Below are positions 52,781 through 60,384 of a DNA stretch of 64,000 nt, in pieces (positions within the stretch are counted from its first letter, which is position 1; every line of letters starts with the position of its first letter). Both the position numbers and the translations under genes were made by a program. The stretch comes from an uncultured Prevotella sp. (GTDB lineage Bacteria > Bacteroidota > Bacteroidia > Bacteroidales > Bacteroidaceae): the NCBI GenBank assembly GCA_947164965.1, contig CAMUYR010000001.1, positions 227,609 through 291,608 on the forward strand, read 5' to 3'. The notes under the pieces were generated by a model that was given only the letters and a program-made list of their open reading frames with translations, ran no database searches and was not told where the DNA came from.

Positions 52781-54700
52781 ATGATTCTAAAGTATGATGT
52801 GATTGTGATTGGTGGTGGACATGCCGGATGTGAAGCTGCAACGGCTTCTGCCAATATGGGTGCTAAGACGCTGCTGGTCACGATGGATATGAACAAGATT
52901 GCACAGATGTCGTGTAATCCTGCTATTGGTGGTATTGCGAAAGGACAGATAGTTCGCGAAATAGATGCTTTGGGTGGGCAGATGGGACTCGTTACAGATG
53001 CTACAGCCATCCAATTCCGTATGTTGAACCGCTCGAAAGGCCCTGCCGTTTGGAGCCCTCGTGCCCAATGTGACAGAGGAAAATTTATCTGGAAATGGCG
53101 CTCAGTATTGGATGCAACCCCCAATCTCGATATCTGGCAAGACCAGGCAGATGAACTGCTCGTTGAGGATGTTGTTGTGGCACAACAACAAACAAAGCGC
53201 GTGGTTGGTGTGAAGACTATTTGGGGTGCTGAAATCAGGGCAAAGGCTGTCATCATTACCGCAGGCACCTTCCTGAACGGTTTGATGCATATAGGTAGAA
53301 AGATGGTGCCAGGAGGACGTATCGCAGAACCTGCAGTACCTCACTTTACTGAAAGCATTACTCGTCACGGTATCCGTTCTGCCCGTATGAAAACGGGTAC
53401 TCCTGTCCGTATCGACAAGCGAAGCGTTCATTTCGAGGATATGGAACGTCAGGATGGCGAAAACGGCTATTATAAGTTCTCGTATATGGGAGAACCTCGT
53501 CCTTTGCAACAGTTGCCCTGTTGGGTATGCTATACTAACCCTGACGTACATCAGACATTGCTGGGAGGATTAGATGATTCACCACTCTATAACGGACAGA
53601 TTCAATCGATAGGTCCTCGTTATTGTCCTTCGATAGAAACCAAACTCGTCACCTTCCCTGATCGTCCACAGCATCTTCTATTCTTAGAACCAGAAGGTGA
53701 AGATACCAACGAGATGTATCTGAATGGATTCTCATCGAGTCTGCCAATGGATGTACAAATAGAAGCTCTGAAGAGAATTCCTGCTTTGAGAGACATCAAA
53801 GTCTATCGACCAGGCTATGCTATTGAATACGATTTCTTCGACCCAACACAATTGAAACACTCGTTGGAATCAAAAATCATCAATGGACTCTTTATGGCAG
53901 GTCAGGTAAATGGCACTACTGGTTATGAAGAAGCTGGAGGTCAAGGAACATTGGCTGGCATTAATGCGGCCCTTTCCGCTGGTTCTGTAGGTTGCTGTGG
54001 CACAGCAACAAACGGAACCTTCGAACTGAAACGCGACGAAGCCTATATTGGGGTACTGGTAGATGATTTGGTAACTAAAGGTGTAGATGAACCATATCGT
54101 ATGTTTACATCACGAGCCGAGTATCGTATTCTGCTGAGACAAGACGATGCAGATGCACGTTTAACAGAGAAAGCCTACGAACTTGGAATAGCTAAAAGAG
54201 AGCGATATGACTGGTGGATAGAAAAGAAAAACTCTATCGAAAGAATCGAAAAGTTCTGTCGCAACTATGCCATAAAACCCAAAGTGGTCAATGGTGCCCT
54301 TGAAGCTTTAGGCTCTACCCCACTCGTCTATGGCTGTAAACTGGAAGACTTGGTGGCACGTCCAGAACTGAACTTTGAAAAACTTCAGGAAATCGTTCCG
54401 GAGTTCCGCGAAGTCATCGGACAGTTACCAAACCGACAAGAAGAGATAGCGGAAGCAGCAGAAATACATATCAAGTATAAAGGATATATTGAACGTGAAC
54501 GAATGGTGGCAGACAAGATGCACCGTTTAGAGAACATCAAGATAAAAGGTAAGTTCGATTATCCCAATCTTTCTGCCATCTCAACAGAGGCAAGACAGAA
54601 ACTTGAAAAGATTCAGCCAGAAACATTGGCACAAGCCAGTCGAATTCCTGGAGTATCACCTAGCGATATTAATGCTATGCTAGTGTTGCTGGGGCGATAG
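52781..54700 (+). CDS. mnmG: tRNA uridine-5-carboxymethylaminomethyl modification enzyme MnmG (GidA)
   Basis: 639 residues, full length. With MnmE it installs cmnm5 at the wobble U34 of several tRNAs. FAD site: DVIVIGGGHAGCEAATASANMG. Family motifs: CNPAIGGIAKGQIVREIDALGGQMG, GTFLNGLMHIG, RMKTGTPVRID, GYEEAGGQGTLAGINAA and TSRAEYRILLRQDDADARLT. The gene is often near oriC. Here a parS-like palindrome follows its stop directly, and apt comes next. Confidence 0.97.
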   Translation: MILKYDVIVIGGGHAGCEAATASANMGAKTLLVTMDMNKIAQMSCNPAIGGIAKGQIVREIDALGGQMGLVTDATAIQFRMLNRSKGPAVWSPRAQCDRGKFIWKWRSVLDATPNLDIWQDQADELLVEDVVVAQQQTKRVVGVKTIWGAEIRAKAVIITAGTFLNGLMHIGRKMVPGGRIAEPAVPHFTESITRHGIRSARMKTGTPVRIDKRSVHFEDMERQDGENGYYKFSYMGEPRPLQQLPCWVCYTNPDVHQTLLGGLDDSPLYNGQIQSIGPRYCPSIETKLVTFPDRPQHLLFLEPEGEDTNEMYLNGFSSSLPMDVQIEALKRIPALRDIKVYRPGYAIEYDFFDPTQLKHSLESKIINGLFMAGQVNGTTGYEEAGGQGTLAGINAALSAGSVGCCGTATNGTFELKRDEAYIGVLVDDLVTKGVDEPYRMFTSRAEYRILLRQDDADARLTEKAYELGIAKRERYDWWIEKKNSIERIEKFCRNYAIKPKVVNGALEALGSTPLVYGCKLEDLVARPELNFEKLQEIVPEFREVIGQLPNRQEEIAEAAEIHIKYKGYIERERMVADKMHRLENIKIKGKFDYPNLSAISTEARQKLEKIQPETLAQASRIPGVSPSDINAMLVLLGR

Positions 54701-54715
54701 GTTTCACGTGAAACA
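54700..54715. promoter_or_regulatory. parS: parS-like ParB binding site 1
   Basis: GGTTTCACGTGAAACA matches the widely conserved chromosomal parS consensus tGTTTCACGTGAAACa at 15 of 16 positions, with a perfect 14-bp palindrome at 54701-54714. It sits between mnmG and apt. Confidence 0.85.
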
Positions 54716-54760
54716 TCAATTCGTCTATTCATTTAATAATAACGATAAAACCAAGAGATT

Positions 54761-55288
54761 ATGAACAAACAATTACTGATTGACAATCTGCGCTGCGTGC
54801 CAGATTTTCCAAAGAAAGGTATTAACTTTCGTGATGTCACAACACTTTACAAGAATGCTGAATGCATGAAAGAAATGCTCGACGAAATGGAAAGACTCTA
54901 CAAAGACAAAGGAATCACCAAGATTGTTGGAGTAGAAAGTCGAGGTTTTGTGATGGCTTCAGCGTTAGCAGGAAGATTGGGATGTGGTGTGGTGTTAGCT
55001 CGCAAACCAGGCAAACTACCCGCTACTGTGATTAAAGAATCATTCTCGAAAGAATACGGCGTGGATACCGTAGAAATGCATCTAGACTCAATCGATCAGG
55101 ATGATGTCGTCTTAATACACGACGATTTGTTGGCAACTGGCGGTACAGCTAAAGCAGCCTATAAGCTTGTGCAACATTTCAACCCCAAGAAGATATACAT
55201 GAACTTCATCATTGAAATCACAGATGAAGGATTGCGTGGACGAGATTTGTTTGACGGTATTGAGTTAACAACATTAATTACCGTTTAA
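54761..55288 (+). CDS. apt: Adenine phosphoribosyltransferase
   Basis: 175 residues, full length. It converts adenine and PRPP to AMP in purine salvage. PFPKKGINFRDVT, GVESRGFVMASALAGRLGCG, ARKPGKLP and the PRPP-binding VLIHDDLLATGGTAKAA are all present. Both flanking gaps carry parS-like palindromes. No strong promoter of its own is seen, so it may be read from mnmG. Confidence 0.96.
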   Translation: MNKQLLIDNLRCVPDFPKKGINFRDVTTLYKNAECMKEMLDEMERLYKDKGITKIVGVESRGFVMASALAGRLGCGVVLARKPGKLPATVIKESFSKEYGVDTVEMHLDSIDQDDVVLIHDDLLATGGTAKAAYKLVQHFNPKKIYMNFIIEITDEGLRGRDLFDGIELTTLITV

Positions 55289-55289
55289 C

Positions 55290-55305
55290 TGTTTCACGTG
55301 AAACA
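55290..55305. promoter_or_regulatory. parS: parS-like ParB binding site 2
   Basis: TGTTTCACGTGAAACA is a perfect 16-bp palindrome and an exact match to the consensus. It lies between apt and uvrC, 590 bp from site 1. Confidence 0.92.
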
Positions 55306-55311
55306 CGGCGT

Positions 55312-57147
55312 ATGACAAAGGAAGAGAATGAGACACGATTAGAGAAACTAAAGGCTATTGTAAGGGCGTTACCTGAAAAGCCTGGCAGCTATCAGTATTA
55401 CGATGCTGAGGGCACGATTATCTATGTTGGTAAAGCCAAAAACCTGAAGGTTCGTGTCTCGTCCTACTTCCATTCAGAAGTTGATCGCTTCAAAACAAAA
55501 GTGCTGGTATCAAAGATATACGATATCAGCTATACGGTTGTTAATACAGAAGAAGATGCATTATTGCTAGAAAATGCGCTGATTAAGAAATACAATCCTC
55601 GATATAATGTACTTCTGAAGGATGGCAAGACCTACCCTTCTATCTGTATTACGAAGGACTATTTACCACGTATATTCCCAACCAGAACCATCAATAAGAA
55701 ATCAGGAACATACTACGGTCCTTATTCTCACGTAGGTACGATGCATGCGATGATAGAACTCATCAAGAAACTATACCATCCTCGAACCTGTAAACAGCCA
55801 CTTTTACAAGAGGGTATTGAGAGTGGTAAATACCAGGTTTGCTTGGAATATCATATCAAGAATTGTGCTGGACCATGCATTAAAAAGCAATCGTGGGAGG
55901 ATTATCAGAAGAACATCGATCAGGCTCGTGAAATACTAAAAGGAAACACCAGACAAGTATTGCGTGAGATGAAAGATGAGATGATGAAACTAGCAGAAGA
56001 ACTTCGTTTCGAGGAGGCAGAAGAGGTCAAAAGACGCTATCTTTTGATAGAACAGTTTGTAGCTAAAAGCGAGGTGGTTAGTCATACGATTGACAACGTT
56101 GATGTGCTCTCAATTACCAACGACGAAAAGGTGGCATTCATCAACTTTATCCACGTATCAAATGGTCAGATTAACCAGTCGTTTACCTTTGAATATAAGA
56201 AACGTTTGGAAGAAACTGACAGCGAACTTTTACAGTTGGCTATCGTTGAAATGCGTGAGCGTTTCAAGAGTCATGCGAAGGAGATTATTCTGCCCCAGGA
56301 AGTAGATATTGATCTAGAAGGAGTAACCATTACGATTCCTCAGCGAGGTGACAAAAAAACGTTGCTAGAGCTATCGATGCTTAACGGAAAACAATACAAA
56401 TTCGACCGTTTAAAACAGGCAGAAAAGCTGAATCCTGAGCAGAAGCAAGTGCGACTGATGAAGGAGCTGCAAGACCTGTTGCATCTACCCAAACTACCCT
56501 ATCAGATAGAATGTTTCGACAACTCGAACATCTCAGGTACGGACGCTGTTGCTGCTTGCGTTGTCTTCAAGAAAATGAAGCCCTCTAAACAGGATTATCG
56601 CAAATATAACATCAAGACAGTTGTTGGTCCTGACGATTATGCGTCAATGAAAGAGGTTGTTTACAGACGTTATAAACGCCTTTTAGAAGAGGAACAACCC
56701 CTACCCGACCTCATTGTGGCTGATGGTGGCAAAGGACAAATGGAGGTGATTCGACAGGCCGTGCAAGACGAATTAGGACTCGATATTCCTATTGCCGGAT
56801 TAGCCAAAGACGATCGTCACAGAACGAACGAATTGTTGTATGGTTTTCCACCAAGAGTGATTGGAATGAAAGACACAAGCGAGCTGTTCAGAGTATTGAC
56901 TAAACTCCAGGATGAGGTACACCGCTTTGCTATAGAATTTCATCGAAACAAGCGTTCTAAGCGCGCTTTACAATCAGAACTGGATAGTATCAAGGGGATA
57001 GGACCAAAAACGCGTGACGACCTTTTAAATGCCCTCAAATCAGTAAAGAAAATCAAGGAGGCACCTTTGGATAAAATAGTTGAAATTATAGGGGCATCAA
57101 AAGCGAATATAGTATACGCTTATTTTCATCAAGGAGAAGAACAATAA
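55312..57147 (+). CDS. uvrC: Excinuclease ABC subunit C
   Basis: 611 residues. It makes both incisions in nucleotide excision repair. The GIY-YIG nuclease domain (PGSYQYYDAEGTIIYVGKAKNLKVRVSSYF, about 22-52), UVR helical motif (MMKLAEELRFEEAEEVKRRYLLI, about 224-246), RNase H-like nuclease (IECFDNSNISGTDAVAACVVF, LIVADGGKGQMEV) and C-terminal (HhH)2 (ELDSIKGIGPKTRDDLL) are complete. It starts 7 bp after parS site 2. The last unit of a 22-bp dyad array acts as its terminator. Confidence 0.97.
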   Translation: MTKEENETRLEKLKAIVRALPEKPGSYQYYDAEGTIIYVGKAKNLKVRVSSYFHSEVDRFKTKVLVSKIYDISYTVVNTEEDALLLENALIKKYNPRYNVLLKDGKTYPSICITKDYLPRIFPTRTINKKSGTYYGPYSHVGTMHAMIELIKKLYHPRTCKQPLLQEGIESGKYQVCLEYHIKNCAGPCIKKQSWEDYQKNIDQAREILKGNTRQVLREMKDEMMKLAEELRFEEAEEVKRRYLLIEQFVAKSEVVSHTIDNVDVLSITNDEKVAFINFIHVSNGQINQSFTFEYKKRLEETDSELLQLAIVEMRERFKSHAKEIILPQEVDIDLEGVTITIPQRGDKKTLLELSMLNGKQYKFDRLKQAEKLNPEQKQVRLMKELQDLLHLPKLPYQIECFDNSNISGTDAVAACVVFKKMKPSKQDYRKYNIKTVVGPDDYASMKEVVYRRYKRLLEEEQPLPDLIVADGGKGQMEVIRQAVQDELGLDIPIAGLAKDDRHRTNELLYGFPPRVIGMKDTSELFRVLTKLQDEVHRFAIEFHRNKRSKRALQSELDSIKGIGPKTRDDLLNALKSVKKIKEAPLDKIVEIIGASKANIVYAYFHQGEEQ

Positions 57148-57166
57148 AGAGCTACAAGCTCAATAT

Positions 57167-57232
57167 TTATTCCCAACGTGGGAACATTTTATTCCCAGTA
57201 TGGGAACAATTCATTCCCAACGTGGGAATTTT
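57167..57232. repeat. Three-unit 22-bp dyad array after uvrC
   Basis: Units at 57167, 57189 and 57211 each carry TTCCCA-N3-TGGGAA. The centre changes (ACG, GTA, ACG) while the arms are kept. The third unit is followed by TTTTTT and would work as an intrinsic terminator for uvrC. Confidence 0.9.
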
Positions 57233-57246
57233 TTCTTTACCTAAGA

Positions 57247-57279
57247 TTTGGTAGTATAAAAAATAGTTCGTATCTTTGC
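57247..57279 (+). promoter_or_regulatory. Promoter of the dtd operon
   Basis: TTTG at 57247-57250 and TATCTTTGC at 57271-57279, 24-base spacing. The ATG at 57284 is 4 bases after the box, so the transcript is probably leaderless. Confidence 0.85.
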
Positions 57280-57283
57280 AGAC

Positions 57284-57736
57284 ATGAGAGCAGTTATCCA
57301 ACGAGTCAGTCGTGCTAGCGTCACCATCGAAGGCGCTGTTAAGAGCCAGATAAAGCAGGGTTTTTTAATACTGCTAGGCATCTGCGATGAGGACACGATG
57401 GAGGATGTCGACTGGCTGGTCAAGAAGATAGCTAATCTGCGCGTGTTTGGCGATGAGAATGACGTCATGAACCGTTCGATACTCGACGTGCAAGGCGAAG
57501 CATTGGTGGTGAGCCAGTTTACACTCTATGCCAGCTATAAAAAAGGTAATCGACCCTCGTGGTTCCGTGCTGGTTCTCACGAGCATTCTATCCCACTCTA
57601 CGAGGCCTTCTGCGCACAGCTTTCCGCAGCTATTGGTAAAGCTGTTGGCACAGGAGAATTTGGTGCTGACATGAAAGTAGAACTGCTCAATGATGGACCA
57701 GTAACCATCTGTATGGACACTAAGAACAAAGAATAA
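57284..57736 (+). CDS. dtd: D-aminoacyl-tRNA deacylase
   Basis: 150 residues. It removes D-amino acids (and Gly from tRNA-Ala) from mischarged tRNA. MRAVIQRVSRASVTIEG, the SQFTLYA motif and the C-terminal NDGPVTICMDT are the DTD signatures. First of an operon with a small membrane protein and a MazG-like gene. Confidence 0.96.
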   Translation: MRAVIQRVSRASVTIEGAVKSQIKQGFLILLGICDEDTMEDVDWLVKKIANLRVFGDENDVMNRSILDVQGEALVVSQFTLYASYKKGNRPSWFRAGSHEHSIPLYEAFCAQLSAAIGKAVGTGEFGADMKVELLNDGPVTICMDTKNKE

Positions 57737-57740
57737 AAGC

Positions 57741-57989
57741 ATGAAGAAATACTTAAGAGAAATAGAGGTTTCAGGCCTGATATTAGTCATCATTGGTATT
57801 GTGTTCTCGTGGATATGGGGCGCCAATTTTGGCATGTGGCCTTGTCTAGTAGGACTATTCCTTTGGCTTGTCACATTTTTATATAAAGCGTTCAGGTGGA
57901 ATGAATATGCTCGCGAGAATAAGCAGAATATCATCATACTATTGATAGCCACCATCTTACTAATCCTTCAAATGCTGATGAGACAATGA
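57741..57989 (+). CDS. Small membrane protein
   Basis: 82 residues, no family recognised. Two or three hydrophobic segments (VSGLILVIIGIVFSWIWGA, WPCLVGLFLWLVTFLYKAF, IIILLIATILLILQMLM) with a short charged linker place it in the inner membrane. It lies 4 bp after dtd and overlaps the MazG-like gene by 4 bp, so it is a real, coupled member of this operon. Confidence 0.75.
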   Translation: MKKYLREIEVSGLILVIIGIVFSWIWGANFGMWPCLVGLFLWLVTFLYKAFRWNEYARENKQNIIILLIATILLILQMLMRQ

Positions 57990-58312
57990 CTATTAAAGAG
58001 GCGCAACTAGCTGTAGATCAATGGATTAAGACGTATGGAGTACGCTATTTTTCTGAATTGACCAATATGGCTGTTCTTACAGAGGAAGTTGGAGAATTGG
58101 CAAGAGTAATGGCTCGAAAATATGGTGATCAGAGCTTTAAGGAAGGCGAAAAAGAGAACCTGGGTGAAGAGATGGCTGATGTGCTTTGGGTTCTGCTGTG
58201 CCTGGCTAATCAAACAGGTGTCGACCTGACAGAAGAACTGAAGAGGTCGATAGATAAGAAGACTAAACGCGACGCTGAACGTCATAAGAATAACGAGAAA
58301 CTAACAAAATAA
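57986..58312 (+). CDS. MazG-like nucleotide pyrophosphohydrolase
   Basis: 108 residues, all helical. The EEVGELARVMA and LGEEMADVLWVLLCLAN pair is the MazG/dUTPase-like metal motif (ExxE then ExxD). It probably hydrolyses non-canonical NTPs. Coupled to the small membrane protein by an ATGA overlap; deoC follows 27 bp later. Confidence 0.9.
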   Translation: MTIKEAQLAVDQWIKTYGVRYFSELTNMAVLTEEVGELARVMARKYGDQSFKEGEKENLGEEMADVLWVLLCLANQTGVDLTEELKRSIDKKTKRDAERHKNNEKLTK

Positions 58313-58339
58313 GTAATTAGTAACTAAAATTTAAGAACT

Positions 58340-59281
58340 ATGGGTGAACATTGTAATTGTGGACATGAGCATCATCATCACGACGATGCACAACATTTTG
58401 AGGACATGTATCAGCAGGCTCTTAACCTTTACAACTTCGACATCAAAGATGAGGATGTAAAAGAGGCTGTTAAGAAGATTATCGCTGAGAAGGTTCCTGA
58501 GAACGATACTGAAGAGGTAAAGAAATTCATGTTTGCTTCTATCGAGTTGACAACACTTACAACACAAGACTCTGACGAAAGCGTGCTGAAACTGGTTGAG
58601 AAAGTGAACGCTTTTGCGCATGAATATCCTGATATGCCACATGTAGCAACTATCGTTACCTACCCTCGTTTCGCTAAACTAGTAAGTGAATCTTGCGAGG
58701 TTGAAGGCGTTATTCCAACTGTTGTCAGTGGTGCATTCCCATCTTCACAGGCTCTGATGGAAATCAAGGTTGCTGAAACAGCACTTGCTATCAAGGATGG
58801 TGCCAAGAATGTAGACATCGTGATGCACGTTGGTGAGTTCCTGGCTGGTGATTACGAGACTGTTTGCGACGAGATTCGAGAACAGAAAGCGACCTGTGGA
58901 AAGGTACCTATGAAGGTGATTCTGGAAACTGGTGACTTAGGTTCTTGTGCCAACATTAAGAAGGCGTCTATTCTGGCTATGTATGCTGGTGCTGACTACA
59001 TCAAGACCTCAACAGGTAAGGAGAAAGTAAGTGCTACACCAGAGGCTGCTTACGTGATGTGTCAGGCTATCAAGGAGTACTTCCAGAAGACTGGTATCCG
59101 CATTGGTTTCAAGCCTGCTGGTGGTATCAACACGATGACAGATGCCCTCACCTACTACACCATCTACAAAGAGATTCTGGGTGAAGACTGGATGAACAAC
59201 TATTACTTCCGATTAGGAACCAGTCGACTGGCCAATCTCGTGCTCAGCGAACTGGAAGGTAGAGAAGTCAAGTTCTTCTAA
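58340..59281 (+). CDS. deoC: Deoxyribose-phosphate aldolase with His-rich N-terminus
   Basis: 313 residues. It splits 2-deoxyribose-5-phosphate to glyceraldehyde-3-phosphate and acetaldehyde. The catalytic Lys pair is seen in MKVILETGDLG and YIKTSTGKEKVSATPEA, with GFKPAGGI. An extra N-terminal stretch (MGEHCNCGHEHHHHDD) looks metal-binding and is absent from E. coli DeoC (259 residues). It may extend the dtd operon; a bidirectional terminator follows. Confidence 0.93.
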   Translation: MGEHCNCGHEHHHHDDAQHFEDMYQQALNLYNFDIKDEDVKEAVKKIIAEKVPENDTEEVKKFMFASIELTTLTTQDSDESVLKLVEKVNAFAHEYPDMPHVATIVTYPRFAKLVSESCEVEGVIPTVVSGAFPSSQALMEIKVAETALAIKDGAKNVDIVMHVGEFLAGDYETVCDEIREQKATCGKVPMKVILETGDLGSCANIKKASILAMYAGADYIKTSTGKEKVSATPEAAYVMCQAIKEYFQKTGIRIGFKPAGGINTMTDALTYYTIYKEILGEDWMNNYYFRLGTSRLANLVLSELEGREVKFF

Positions 59282-59284
59282 ACA

Positions 59285-59314
59285 AAAAAGGCGACCTCAA
59301 CGGGTCGCTTTTTT
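59285..59314. terminator. Bidirectional terminator between deoC and the polyprenyl synthase gene
   Basis: GCGACC (59291-59296) pairs with GGTCGC (59303-59308), flanked by A-runs and T-runs, between convergent genes. Confidence 0.9.
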
Positions 59315-59317
59315 GAT

Positions 59318-60295
59318 TTAGTAATTGCGTTGAACCACGTAATCGACATAGGCTGTCAAGGATTCCTTGATGGCCTTTTCCTTCACGTTTTCATCGATAT
59401 ATTTCATACAGGTCTGACTAAACTCCGACATCTTCTGCTCAGCATATTCAATGCCTCCTTGCTGCTTAGTAAACTCCACCAAAACAGCTATTTCATCAGG
59501 GTTGATAGTACCTGCTTTCACCTTACGAGCCAATGTATGCATCGCCTCAAAATCAGTATTATTCAATGCATAAATAACAGGCAATGTCAGCTTACCTTCA
59601 GTCATATCGTTACCTGTAGGCTTACCTATCTCCTTAGAATCGAAATAATCGAAGATATCATCACGAATCTGGAACATAATTCCCAGATTCTGACCAAACT
59701 GACGTGCTTTCAGCATTTCCTCTTCAGAAGCACCACCTGATAAAGCACCAATAGCGGCACATGCCTCAAACAAGGCTGCGGTTTTTTGGTTAATTACCTG
59801 ATAATAAACATCTTCCGAAATTTCTTGATTCTGAATATTAGACAACTGAAGTATTTCTCCAGCAGCTAAGGTACGACCGAGTTCTGCCAAATATTCAATG
59901 ATACGCTGGTGTCCAGTATACGACACGTGAAGCAAAGCGGTTGACAAGATAAAATCGCCAACTAATACAGCTACCTTATTATTATATGTAGCATTAAGAG
60001 ATGCCTGTCCTCTGCGTTCTCCACTTTCATCTACCACATCATCGTGCACTAACGAGGCTGTATGCAATAACTCAAGACCAACGGCAGAATGCTGGGTAAC
60101 AGCACTAATTTGACCAAAATTACGTGCCATCAACAAAGTCAGAATGGGTCGCATGCGCTTACCTCCACGCTGACGGATATGAGCTAAAGCAGAGCCTAAC
60201 ATACCATCGTCGTGACTCAAAGCACTTTGGAAAAGGGCGATAAAATCGTCCAAATCCTTCATGATTGGTTGCTTAATGATGCTTAAATAATCCAT
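59318..60295 (-). CDS. Trans-polyprenyl diphosphate synthase
   Basis: About 325 residues from ATG 60295; an in-frame GTG at 60304 is less likely. The first Asp-rich motif is LLHTASLVHDDVVDESGERRG and the second is QIRDDIFDYF, with GGKRMRPIL near the N-terminus. It makes a long isoprenoid chain, probably the octaprenyl- to decaprenyl-type side chain of menaquinone that the Frd complex would use. Product length cannot be set exactly by eye. Confidence 0.92.
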   Translation of the reverse strand: MDYLSIIKQPIMKDLDDFIALFQSALSHDDGMLGSALAHIRQRGGKRMRPILTLLMARNFGQISAVTQHSAVGLELLHTASLVHDDVVDESGERRGQASLNATYNNKVAVLVGDFILSTALLHVSYTGHQRIIEYLAELGRTLAAGEILQLSNIQNQEISEDVYYQVINQKTAALFEACAAIGALSGGASEEEMLKARQFGQNLGIMFQIRDDIFDYFDSKEIGKPTGNDMTEGKLTLPVIYALNNTDFEAMHTLARKVKAGTINPDEIAVLVEFTKQQGGIEYAEQKMSEFSQTCMKYIDENVKEKAIKESLTAYVDYVVQRNY

Positions 60296-60313
60296 ATCAA
60301 ACACTATTTTGAT

Positions 60314-60322
60314 GCAAAATTA
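60314..60322 (-). promoter_or_regulatory. -7 box of the polyprenyl synthase gene
   Basis: TAATTTTGC on the minus strand, 18 bases before the ATG at 60295. Confidence 0.65.
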
Positions 60323-60384
60323 ATGAAAATAATTGGATAGTAGCCATTTTTTTAGTAATTTTACGCGAAAATTCACAATTGGTT

